Assembly: GCA_050010255.1 (NCBI GenBank)
Contig: JBEKLJ010000028.1
Span: 1 to 21,785 of the forward strand
Length of the DNA: 21,785 nucleotides
Source of the DNA: JBEKLJ01 sp050010255
GTDB taxonomy: Bacteria; Acidobacteriota; Terriglobia; Bryobacterales; Bryobacteraceae
Reading direction: 5' to 3'
Shown: piece after piece, positions 1-6,377 of the stretch
Layout of the letters: every line of letters starts with the position of its first letter
Numbering within the stretch: position 1 is the first letter of the stretch
Program-made: the position numbers and the translations under genes
Notes under the pieces: generated by a model
What the model was told of the DNA's origin: nothing
Database searches by the model: none
What the model saw: only the letters and a program-made list of their open reading frames with translations

Positions 1-323
1 CGATCATCCAACCGTTCAAGCTCGAAAGCGTCCGCGAGGCCCTGAGAGCCATTAACATCGATGGCATCACCGTTGCCGAAGTACGCGGTCATGGCCGCCA
101 GAAGGGTCACAAGGAGGTATACCGCGGCCGGGAGTACGATGTTGACCTGCTCCCCAAGGTCAAGCTGGAAATGGTGATTTCCGCGGATCGCAAGGACGAG
201 GTCATCCAGACCCTCATCGGCGCCGCGCGTACCGGCAGCATCGGCGACGGCAAGATATTCGTCTCCGAAATCGCCGAAGCAGTCCGCATCCGTAACGGCG
301 ACCGGGGCGAAGCCGCGCTGTAA
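1..323 (+). CDS. glnB: P-II family nitrogen regulatory protein, 5' end cut by the window
   Basis: P-II proteins are small trimeric signal proteins that sense 2-oxoglutarate, ATP and ADP and control glutamine synthetase, ammonium transport and nitrogen gene expression. Reading from base 3, the 106 visible residues begin IIQPFKLESVREAL, which matches residue 7 onward of E. coli GlnB, so only about six residues are missing. The T-loop is intact, with RGREYDVDLLPKVKLEM; its second tyrosine falls at the position of Tyr51, the uridylylation site in GlnB and GlnK. The C-terminal block GDGKIFVSEIAEAVRIRNG is the second P-II signature. The gene ends in TAA at 321-323. No partner such as amtB or glnA lies downstream; the next gene converges on it. 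Whether this is GlnB or GlnK cannot be told from the fragment. Confidence 0.95.
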   Translation, partial: IIQPFKLESVREALRAINIDGITVAEVRGHGRQKGHKEVYRGREYDVDLLPKVKLEMVISADRKDEVIQTLIGAARTGSIGDGKIFVSEIAEAVRIRNGDRGEAAL

Positions 324-561
324 ACCGCTGGGAGCCGGGACGGGCAGGGAAGTCGAACTGGACGAATTGTGGCGCAGCCTGCAGCGTCGGCTTCAGCCGA
401 CGTTCTTTGCCGGTTGTGGCGCGGGCTTTGCCGTTCTTTGGCATCCGCAAACGGACAGCCTGCAGCGTCGGCTTTGCCGTCGTTTGGCATCCGTAGCCGG
501 ACAGCCGACGTTCTTTGCCCAGTTTCCCGCCCCGCACCAGGTTGCTAGTGACAAATCCGGG
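324..561. other. Intergenic region between convergent genes, filled with dispersed repeats
   Basis: This gap separates the convergent P-II and RND pump genes. No credible gene is present; the small open frames here read through repeats. It holds the repeats described at 373-537, including a perfect 18-bp hairpin at 385-402 (CGTCGGCT, TC, AGCCGACG). No T-tract terminator was seen for either flanking gene, although the hairpin could serve as a weak bidirectional one. Confidence 0.6.
373..537. repeat. Cluster of short dispersed repeats
   Basis: Within this stretch the core GCAGCGTCGGCTTCAGCCGA (381-400) recurs in shortened form around 461-480. The block GACAGCCGACGTTCTTTGCC near 499-519 echoes 396-411. 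The core also reappears near 11732-11760. A second block at about 416-462 (gggctttgccg, then ccgcaaacggacagcctgc) reappears at 14419-14469. The repeats lie only in gaps between genes, as expected for a dispersed intergenic family. Their origin and function are unknown. Confidence 0.75.
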
Positions 562-3500
562 TTACGCCTCGACCAGCGGCCGCATGTCGCCCGCCGCCCC
601 CCGCCGCCCCCGCAGCCACCCTTGCAGCCGTTCCATGTAGAGGTAGATCACCGGCGTGATGTAGAGCGTCAGGAACTGCGAGACCACTAGGCCTCCGACC
701 ACCGCCAGGCCCAGCGGCTGGCGCGCGTCGCCGCCTTCTCCGTAGCCCAGCGCGATGGGCAGCGTGCCGAACAGGCCTGCCATCGTCGTCATCATGATCG
801 GCCGGAAGCGCAGCGTGCACCCCTGATAGATGGCCTCCAGCGGCGGCTTGCCCTGCACTCGCTGCGCCGCCAGCGCGAAGTCGATCATCATGATCGCGTT
901 CTTCTTCACCACGCCGAACAGCATGATCAGGCCGACGAACCCGTACAGGTTCAGGTCCCTGTGGAACAGCGCCAGCGTGAGCAGGGCTCCGAACACCGCC
1001 GAGGGCAGGCCCGAGAGAATCGTGATCGGGTGGATGAAGCTCTCGTACAGGACGCCCAGCACGATGTAGATCACCAGGACTGCCACGATGAGCAGCACCG
1101 ACAAGCCCAGGAACGACTCCTGGAATTCCTTCACCGTGCCCTGGAAGCCCACTCCGATCGTCGCCGGCATCCGCAGCTCGCGAACGGCTTCGTTCACCCG
1201 CGCGGCCGCCTCGCCGAGCGAAAAGCCGGGCCGCAGGTTGAACGAGACCGTGATGGCCGGAAGCTGCCCGAAATGGTTGACCGTGAGCGGACCGACGCTG
1301 CGGGAGACGTTCACCAGCGAATCCAGCGGCACCAGCGCGCCACCCGATGAACGCACGTACAGCTTCGACAGCGCCTCCGGGGTGCGCTGGTATTGCGGCT
1401 CGACCTCCATGATCACCGCGTACTCGTTGGCCGGCCTGAAGATGGTCGAGACTTGCCGGTTGCCGAAGGCGCTGAACAGCGCGTCCTGGATCTGCCCCGG
1501 CGTGACGCCCAGCGAGAGGGCGCGGTCGCGATTGATGTCGGCCATCACCTGCGGGCTCGAGATCTGCAGGTCGCTGTTGACGTCCACGAACCCCGGCAAC
1601 GTGCGCATCTTCTGCACCACGCGCGGCGTCCAGGCGTAGATATCCTTGAGGCTCGCGCCTTGCAGCACCATCTGGTAGACGCTGGTCGAGTATTGGCCGC
1701 TGATGGTGATCGGCGGCGGGTTCTGCATGAAGGTCAGCACCCCTGGAACGGCCGCGACTTTCGGTCGCAGTTCCTCGATCGTCTCATCCACCGACAGCGG
1801 GCGCTCGGCGCGGGGCTTCATGTGAATGAAGAAAAACCCCTGGTTGCCGTCCCCCACGAACCAGCCGCCGCTCTGCACGTTGGGATCGCTCAGCACGATG
1901 TCGGCCACCGCCTTGTGGTGCTTGACCATGGAATCGAAGGCGATGTCCTGGCTGGCCATCGTGACGCCGAACATGAAGCTGCTGTCCTGGCTCGGAATGA
2001 AGCCCGTGGGCATGGTGAAGAATAGGTACAACGTGCCGGCGAGCATCGCCAGGGCCACCAGCAGCGTCGAGAACTGGTGTCGCAGTGTGAGCTTCAGCGT
2101 GAAGTCGTACCAGCGCGCCAAGCCCTTGAAGCCCGACTCGAGTACGCCGTACAGGCGGCCATGCCGGCTGTCGCGGCTGAACCGTAGGAAGCGGCTGCCC
2201 AGCATCGGCGTCAAACTCAGCGAGACGAATCCGGAAATCAGGATCGCGACCGCGATCGTGACCGAGAACTCGTGCAGCAGACGCCCCACCATGCCCCGCA
2301 TGAACAGCACCGGGATGAACACCGCCACCAGCGAAATGGTCATCGAAATGATCGTGAAGCCGATCTCGCGCGAAGCCTCGCGCGCCGCCTGCATCCTCGT
2401 CTTCCCCATCTCCATGTAGCGCACGATGTTCTCGAGCATCACGATGGCGTCGTCTACGACGAAGCCCACCGAGAGCGTCAGCGCCATCAGCGAGAGGTTG
2501 TTCAGGCTGTAACCCAGCAGGTACATCGCGGCGAAGGTTCCGATGATCGACAGCGGCACCGCCACGCCCGGAATCAGGGTGGCCGAGAGGTTCCGCAGGA
2601 ACAGGAAGATCACCATCACCACCACGCAGACGGTGAGCAGCAGGGTGAACTCCACGTCGTGGATCGAACTCCGGATCGATTCCGCCGCGTCGAAGGCCAC
2701 CTCGAGCTTAATTGCCGGAGGAATCTCCGCCCGGAACTGCGGCAGCAGTTTCTTTACGCTCTCCACCACCTCGACCGTGTTGCTGCCGGGCTGGCGCTGG
2801 ATGGCGAGAACCACGCCCCGGCCGCCGAACCACGCCGCCACCCTCTCGTTCTCCAGGCCGTCGATTACCCGGCCGAGCTGGTTCAGCCGCACCGGCATCC
2901 CGTTCCGCCAGGCGACGATCAGCGGCCGGTACGCCGCCGCGTCCATCAACTGGCCGCTCGACTGGATGGTGAAGGCTTGCTTGTGCCCGTACAGTTTTCC
3001 GGTCGGCAGGTTGACGTTGCTTTGCGTGATCGCGCGCTGCACCTCGTCAATGCCGATGCCCCGCGCGGACAGCTCGTCCGGGTCAAGCTGCACGCGCACG
3101 GCGTACTTCGCGCCGTAGACCGCCACCCGTGACACCCCGGCGACCATCGAGATCCGCTGGGCCAGCAGGGTGTCGGCGTACTCGTACACCGTGTACAGCG
3201 GGAGCGTTTCGGACGTCAGCGAGAGATACAGGATCGGATGCTCGGCCGGGTTGGCCTTTTGGTACGACGGCGGCCGCGGCATGTTTGGTGGCAGCGCCCC
3301 GCCTGCGCTGGAGATCGCCGCCTGCACGTCCTGCGCCGCCGCGTCGATGTTGCGATCCAGGTTGAACTGGATGGTGATGTCCGTCTCACCCTGCGAGTTC
3401 TGCGAGCTGATCTGCTTGACCCCGGCGATGGTGGAGAACTCGCGCTCGAGCGGCGTCGCCACCGAGGAAGCCATCGTCTCCGGATTCGCCCCGGGCAGCG

Positions 3501-3648
3501 AGGCGCCCACCTCGATGGTCGGGTAATCCACGCTCGGCAGCGCCGCCACCGGCAGGCCCCGAAACGCCACGATCCCGAACAGAAGGATCGCCAAGGTGAC
3601 CAGAGCCGTCATCACCGGCCGTTCGATGAAGATTCGCGAAATGTGCAT
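562..3648 (-). CDS. RND efflux transporter permease (HAE1 family, MdtB/MdtC-like)
   Basis: Inner-membrane proton-driven pump of a tripartite efflux system that exports drugs or other hydrophobic compounds from the periplasm. At 1028 residues it has the full length of the family. An N-terminal membrane segment spans residues 10-30, followed by the first porter domain with LPGANPETMASSVATPLER, which is very close to MdtC. Transmembrane segment 4 carries the proton-relay pair in GFVVDDAIVMLEN (Asp399, Asp400). Transmembrane segment 10 has GVVKKNAIMMIDF (Lys915/Lys916), matching the relay lysine of AcrB, and TLRFRPIMMTTMA follows. The ATG lies 5 bp after the adaptor stop, so the two form one operon. 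No outer-membrane channel gene is in the window. The substrate cannot be deduced. The TAA stop lies inside a repeat also found at the end of the gene at 14602. Confidence 0.95.
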   Translation of the reverse strand: MHISRIFIERPVMTALVTLAILLFGIVAFRGLPVAALPSVDYPTIEVGASLPGANPETMASSVATPLEREFSTIAGVKQISSQNSQGETDITIQFNLDRNIDAAAQDVQAAISSAGGALPPNMPRPPSYQKANPAEHPILYLSLTSETLPLYTVYEYADTLLAQRISMVAGVSRVAVYGAKYAVRVQLDPDELSARGIGIDEVQRAITQSNVNLPTGKLYGHKQAFTIQSSGQLMDAAAYRPLIVAWRNGMPVRLNQLGRVIDGLENERVAAWFGGRGVVLAIQRQPGSNTVEVVESVKKLLPQFRAEIPPAIKLEVAFDAAESIRSSIHDVEFTLLLTVCVVVMVIFLFLRNLSATLIPGVAVPLSIIGTFAAMYLLGYSLNNLSLMALTLSVGFVVDDAIVMLENIVRYMEMGKTRMQAAREASREIGFTIISMTISLVAVFIPVLFMRGMVGRLLHEFSVTIAVAILISGFVSLSLTPMLGSRFLRFSRDSRHGRLYGVLESGFKGLARWYDFTLKLTLRHQFSTLLVALAMLAGTLYLFFTMPTGFIPSQDSSFMFGVTMASQDIAFDSMVKHHKAVADIVLSDPNVQSGGWFVGDGNQGFFFIHMKPRAERPLSVDETIEELRPKVAAVPGVLTFMQNPPPITISGQYSTSVYQMVLQGASLKDIYAWTPRVVQKMRTLPGFVDVNSDLQISSPQVMADINRDRALSLGVTPGQIQDALFSAFGNRQVSTIFRPANEYAVIMEVEPQYQRTPEALSKLYVRSSGGALVPLDSLVNVSRSVGPLTVNHFGQLPAITVSFNLRPGFSLGEAAARVNEAVRELRMPATIGVGFQGTVKEFQESFLGLSVLLIVAVLVIYIVLGVLYESFIHPITILSGLPSAVFGALLTLALFHRDLNLYGFVGLIMLFGVVKKNAIMMIDFALAAQRVQGKPPLEAIYQGCTLRFRPIMMTTMAGLFGTLPIALGYGEGGDARQPLGLAVVGGLVVSQFLTLYITPVIYLYMERLQGWLRGRRGAAGDMRPLVEA

Positions 3649-3653
3649 GGGGC

Positions 3654-4874
3654 TTAGAGTTGCTGCGAATCGATTCTGGAGGCCGGCACCGCCTGAATCC
3701 GCGCGCCGGGGAACAGGCGCAGTTGGCCGTCGGTTACCACGGTCTCACCCGGCGCTACGCCTTTCTCGATGACCGTTCTGCCATCCACGGTGATGCCGGC
3801 CGCCACCGGTCGGAACTCGACCGTCTGGTCCGCCTTGACCACGTATACGAACTGGCCCTGCTGGCCGGCCTGGACCGCCTCGGAGGGGACCACCGTCGCT
3901 GCGCCCGTCTCCAGACGCAGCACCACGTTTACGAATTGCCCCGGCCACAGCCGGCGCTCATGGTTGTCGAAAGCGGCCTTCAAGCGGATGGTGCCCGTGG
4001 TCGAATCCACGTTGTTGTCGATCACGGCCAGGTAGCCGCGCGCGCTCTTGCCCGGCGCGTCGCCGGGCAGGGCCTCCACTGGCAGCTTGCTCCCGGCGCT
4101 GCGAGCCCGAATCGCGGCCAGGTGTTGCTCTGGCACGCCGAAAGAAACAAAGATGGGCTCGATCTGGTTGATGACCACCAGCGCCGTGTCGTTGGCCTTC
4201 ACCAGGTTGCCCGGATTCACGAGCAGGTTGCCGGCGCGGCCCGAGATGGGCGACGCGATTTCGGTGTAGCTCAAATCGAGCTTGGCCCGGTCCACTGCGG
4301 CGCGGTCGCTCTCGAGCGCCGCTCGTGCGCTCTCGATCGCCGCCCCGTCGGCGCGAATCGATTCTTGCAGGGCGTCTGCGCTGGCCCGCACCTGATCGTA
4401 CTGGGCGCGCGCGGCGATGCCTTCCTTCATCAGCTCCTCATACCTCTTCCGGTCGGCCTCGGTGGCGAGCGCCTGGGCGCGGTCGCGGCCGAGCGTGGCC
4501 TGCGCCTGCCGCACCTGCGCCTCGTCGCGCACGACCGCCGCTTCAGCCTGCCGTAGCGCTTCGCGATACGGGCGTGGGTCGATTTCGAACAGCAGGTCCC
4601 CCTTGTTGATCTGGCTGCCCTCCGCGAAGCGAACTCTGAGCAGCTCGCCCGGGACCTGCGACCTTATCTGAACGGTGGAGTACGGCTCGACCGTTCCCAC
4701 CGCGCGGACCTCGACCGGCACCACCTCGCGCGCCGCCTGCGCGACGCTCACCGGCACCGGCGGCATTCCGGCCGGCATGCGGGCGGCCCCGGCCGGGGGC
4801 GCTTTCTGCGAGCTGCAGCCGGAGGATGCTAGTGCGACGCAAAGAGCAAAAAGGGGTACCAATGTTGACCGCAA
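3654..4874 (-). CDS. RND efflux periplasmic adaptor (membrane fusion) lipoprotein
   Basis: The adaptor links the inner-membrane RND pump to an outer-membrane channel. The 406-residue protein starts with a hydrophobic signal and a lipobox-like LASSGC (Cys20), so it is probably lipid-anchored; the serine at -3 is slightly off consensus. Residues about 65-100 (STVQIRSQVPGELLRVRFAEG) and 204-235 (EIASPISGRAGNLLVNPGNLV) form the two halves of the lipoyl domain. They flank an alpha-helical hairpin rich in Ala, Arg, Gln and Glu at about 102-203. The beta-barrel and membrane-proximal domains follow. The start is TTG at 4874, supported by GGAGG eight bases upstream; no in-frame ATG fits better. The gene lies 5 bp upstream of the pump and only 22 bp downstream of a tRNA gene, which leaves little room for its own promoter. 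Confidence 0.93.
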   Translation of the reverse strand: MRSTLVPLFALCVALASSGCSSQKAPPAGAARMPAGMPPVPVSVAQAAREVVPVEVRAVGTVEPYSTVQIRSQVPGELLRVRFAEGSQINKGDLLFEIDPRPYREALRQAEAAVVRDEAQVRQAQATLGRDRAQALATEADRKRYEELMKEGIAARAQYDQVRASADALQESIRADGAAIESARAALESDRAAVDRAKLDLSYTEIASPISGRAGNLLVNPGNLVKANDTALVVINQIEPIFVSFGVPEQHLAAIRARSAGSKLPVEALPGDAPGKSARGYLAVIDNNVDSTTGTIRLKAAFDNHERRLWPGQFVNVVLRLETGAATVVPSEAVQAGQQGQFVYVVKADQTVEFRPVAAGITVDGRTVIEKGVAPGETVVTDGQLRLFPGARIQAVPASRIDSQQL

Positions 4875-4896
4875 AGGTTTTTCCTCCGACCCTGAA

Positions 4897-4972
4897 TGGA
4901 GCCACCCGCCGGGATCGAACCGGCGACCTGCTGATTACGAATCAGCCGCTCTACCAACTGAGCTAGGGTGGC
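4897..4972 (-). tRNA. tRNA-Thr (anticodon CGU, codon ACG)
   Basis: On the minus strand this folds as a standard 76-nt tRNA. The acceptor stem is GCCACCC with GGGTGGC, the D arm is GCTCAGTTGGTAGAGC, and the anticodon arm is GCTGA-TTCGTAA-TCAGC, giving anticodon CGT. The variable loop is AGGTC and the T arm is GCCGG-TTCGATC-CCGGC. The discriminator base is T and the CCA end is encoded. It lies 34 bp after the DAHP synthase stop and 22 bp before the efflux adaptor, all on the same strand. A possible -10 element (TAAGAT at 4989-4994) lies 16 bp upstream, without a clear -35. Confidence 0.97.
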
Positions 4973-5006
4973 TCGCTATTCTCTCCATATCTTATCGCAG
5001 GCCGGG

Positions 5007-6056
5007 CTAGCGCCCGTCGGCCAGCGGCTGCGCCGCGGCCGCGCGAATCCGCCTCCAGATCTCGAGATACGGCTTCAGCTCGCGCATCAGCGCCTCGAAC
5101 TGCGGAATGGTCAGCGATTGCGCTCCGTCGCTTACGGCCTTCTCCGGCGCCGGATGCACCTCCACCATCAGTCCGTTCGCGCCCACCGCCACGGCCGCTC
5201 GTGCCAGCGGCGGCACCAAGCTGCGCTTGCCGGTGGCGTGGCTCGGGTCCACGATCACCGGCAGGTGCGTCAGCTCGTTCAGCACCGCCACGGCCCCGAT
5301 ATCGCAGGTGTTGCGCGTAATGGTCTCGAACGTCCGGATGCCGCGCTCGCACAGGATCACGTTCGGGTTTCCGTGCGCCACGACGTACTCGGCCGACATC
5401 AGCAGCTCTTTCACCGTCGAGCTCATGCCGCGCTTGAGCAGCACCGGCCGCGTGGTCCGGCCCAGGCTCTTCAGTAGCGCGAAGTTCTGCATGTTGCGCG
5501 CGCCGATCTGGAGTATGTCGGCGTAGTCGGCCACCAACTCCACGTCCCGGTCGCTCATGACCTCGGTTACCACGTCCAGGCCGGTGGCCTGCTTGGCTTT
5601 GCGCAACAGCTTCAGCCCCTCGATCTCCAGCCCCTGGAAATCGTATGGGGACGTGCGCGGCTTGAAGGCGCCGCCTCGCAGAATCTGCCCGCCCGCTCGC
5701 GCCACCGCCTCGGCCGTCTGCATGATCTGCCGCTCGGACTCCACCGAGCACGGCCCCGCCATGACGGTGAACTCCTCGCCGCCGACCACCGTGCCATTGA
5801 CCTTGATCCGGCTGCGCTCCGCCTGGAACTCCAGGCTGACGAACTTGTACGGCGCCGAGATCCGCACCGCGTTCTCCACTCCCGGCATGGCCTGGAGCGA
5901 CTCCAGGCACTCGGTGACATCACCCACCCCCACCGCGCCGATCACCACCCGCTCTTCCCCCTGGATGGTGTGTACCTTGTAGCCGAACTCGCGGATCCGC
6001 TCACACACGCCCTCGATCTCCTCCTGAGTCGCGTGCAGTCGCATCGAGATGATCAT
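5007..6056 (-). CDS. aroF: 3-deoxy-7-phosphoheptulonate (DAHP) synthase, type I beta with N-terminal regulatory domain
   Basis: It condenses phosphoenolpyruvate and erythrose 4-phosphate to DAHP, the first step of the shikimate pathway to Phe, Tyr and Trp. Residues 1-75 (MIISMRLHATQEEI onward) form the ferredoxin-like/ACT-like domain that confers feedback control in Thermotoga-type enzymes. The barrel follows, with VMAGPCSVES (Cys103), KPRTSPYDFQG, VDPSHATGKR (His273), MVEVHP (Glu299) and VSDGAQSL (Asp310); these are the four metal ligands. With 349 residues it has the normal length. The start at ATG 6056 is preferred because GGGGAG lies nine bases upstream and the N-terminus then aligns with the family. 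An ATG at 6065 would add MKT. A frame open to TTG 6158 runs through the terminator hairpin and is not believed. Expression is probably set by the attenuator at 6115-6242. Confidence 0.95.
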   Translation of the reverse strand: MIISMRLHATQEEIEGVCERIREFGYKVHTIQGEERVVIGAVGVGDVTECLESLQAMPGVENAVRISAPYKFVSLEFQAERSRIKVNGTVVGGEEFTVMAGPCSVESERQIMQTAEAVARAGGQILRGGAFKPRTSPYDFQGLEIEGLKLLRKAKQATGLDVVTEVMSDRDVELVADYADILQIGARNMQNFALLKSLGRTTRPVLLKRGMSSTVKELLMSAEYVVAHGNPNVILCERGIRTFETITRNTCDIGAVAVLNELTHLPVIVDPSHATGKRSLVPPLARAAVAVGANGLMVEVHPAPEKAVSDGAQSLTIPQFEALMRELKPYLEIWRRIRAAAAQPLADGR

Positions 6057-6114
6057 GGTTTTCATCTCCCCTTTTCCGCCGCGGTCTTCCGGCCGCTGCG
6101 GCGCTTCAGGCAAC

Positions 6115-6141
6115 AAAAAAACCCACTCTTTCGAGTGGGTT
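6115..6141 (-). terminator. Rho-independent (attenuator) terminator upstream of DAHP synthase
   Basis: On the minus strand a 9-bp perfect stem AACCCACTC / GAGTGGGTT closes a GAAA tetraloop and runs directly into seven Ts (two of them also in the stem). It lies about 60 bp before the aroF start and after the promoter, so transcription must pass it to reach the gene. That position marks it as an attenuator rather than the end of an upstream gene; the nearest gene on the far side is divergent. Confidence 0.93.
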
Positions 6142-6200
6142 GGTTCGAACAATTCCAAGCGTTGCCGGCCAACCCCACTCTACCCGGACCGGGTAAAGTA
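6121..6200 (-). promoter_or_regulatory. Attenuator with mutually exclusive 1:2, 2:3 and 3:4 hairpins
   Basis: Four strands can be read in the transcript. Strand 1 is ACTTTACCC (6199-6191) and pairs over nine positions, one of them G-U, with GGGTAGAGT (6185-6177). Strand 2 is GAGTGGGGTTGG (6180-6169). It overlaps the 3' side of the 1:2 hairpin and can pair with strand 3, CCAACCCACTC (6143-6133), over 11 bp with one bulged G. Strand 3 also forms the terminator with strand 4, GAGTGGGT (6128-6121). A ribosome stalled at the aromatic codons would cover strand 1 and free strand 2 for antitermination. A ribosome finishing at the TAG (6182-6180) would cover strand 2 and let the terminator form. Pairings are read from sequence; the mechanism is inferred by analogy with trp and phe leaders. 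Confidence 0.85.
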
Positions 6201-6242
6201 CCAGAATCGGTAGCTAAAGAAGCTGGTGCTGGTCGGACGCAT
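6180..6242 (-). CDS. Aromatic-rich attenuator leader peptide (20 residues)
   Basis: A 20-codon open frame, ATG to TAG, lies directly after the predicted promoter. Residues 8-16 are FFSYRFWYF: four Phe, two Tyr and one Trp in nine positions, seven aromatic residues out of twenty. Such clustering of the end products of the regulated pathway is the hallmark of leader peptides in ribosome-mediated attenuation, as in trpL and pheL. Codons 15-16 (TAC TTT) lie in strand 1 of the attenuator and the stop codon lies in the 1:2 hairpin. No Shine-Dalgarno sequence precedes the ATG, and an in-frame TGA at 6254-6252 with no other start after it fixes this start. The predicted transcription start is about five bases upstream, so translation may be near-leaderless. 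It is too short for routine gene callers. Confidence 0.85.
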   Translation of the reverse strand: MRPTSTSFFSYRFWYFTRSG

Positions 6243-6253
6243 CGCGAAAAATC

Positions 6254-6282
6254 AGTATACAGGCCCCGGGGTCCGGAATCAA
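6254..6282 (-). promoter_or_regulatory. Predicted sigma70-type promoter of the leader peptide and aroF
   Basis: The minus strand carries TTGATT (6282-6277) and TATACT (6259-6254) separated by exactly 17 bp. Four of six and five of six bases match the consensus. Transcription would start near 6247, about five bases before the leader peptide ATG and about 190 bases before aroF. Confidence 0.75.
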
Positions 6283-6377
6283 CCACCTGCTGAAAGTCCA
6301 CCCTCCGGGTGTGGCCGACCGAAGGCGCCCTCGCCGCTCGGCGCCGCGTCTGAGAGCCGGGGAGTATATTGGTACGG

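Noticed and set aside
6057..6158. N-terminal extension of DAHP synthase from TTG 6158 (starting MELFEPTHSKEW)
   Set aside because: It translates straight through the terminator hairpin and has no homologous counterpart; the start at 6056 has a well-spaced Shine-Dalgarno and fits the family.
6115..6260. T-box or other riboswitch upstream of aroF
   Set aside because: No T-box bulge (UGGN in the antiterminator with conserved flanks) or specifier stem was found, while the short aromatic-rich frame explains the terminator better.
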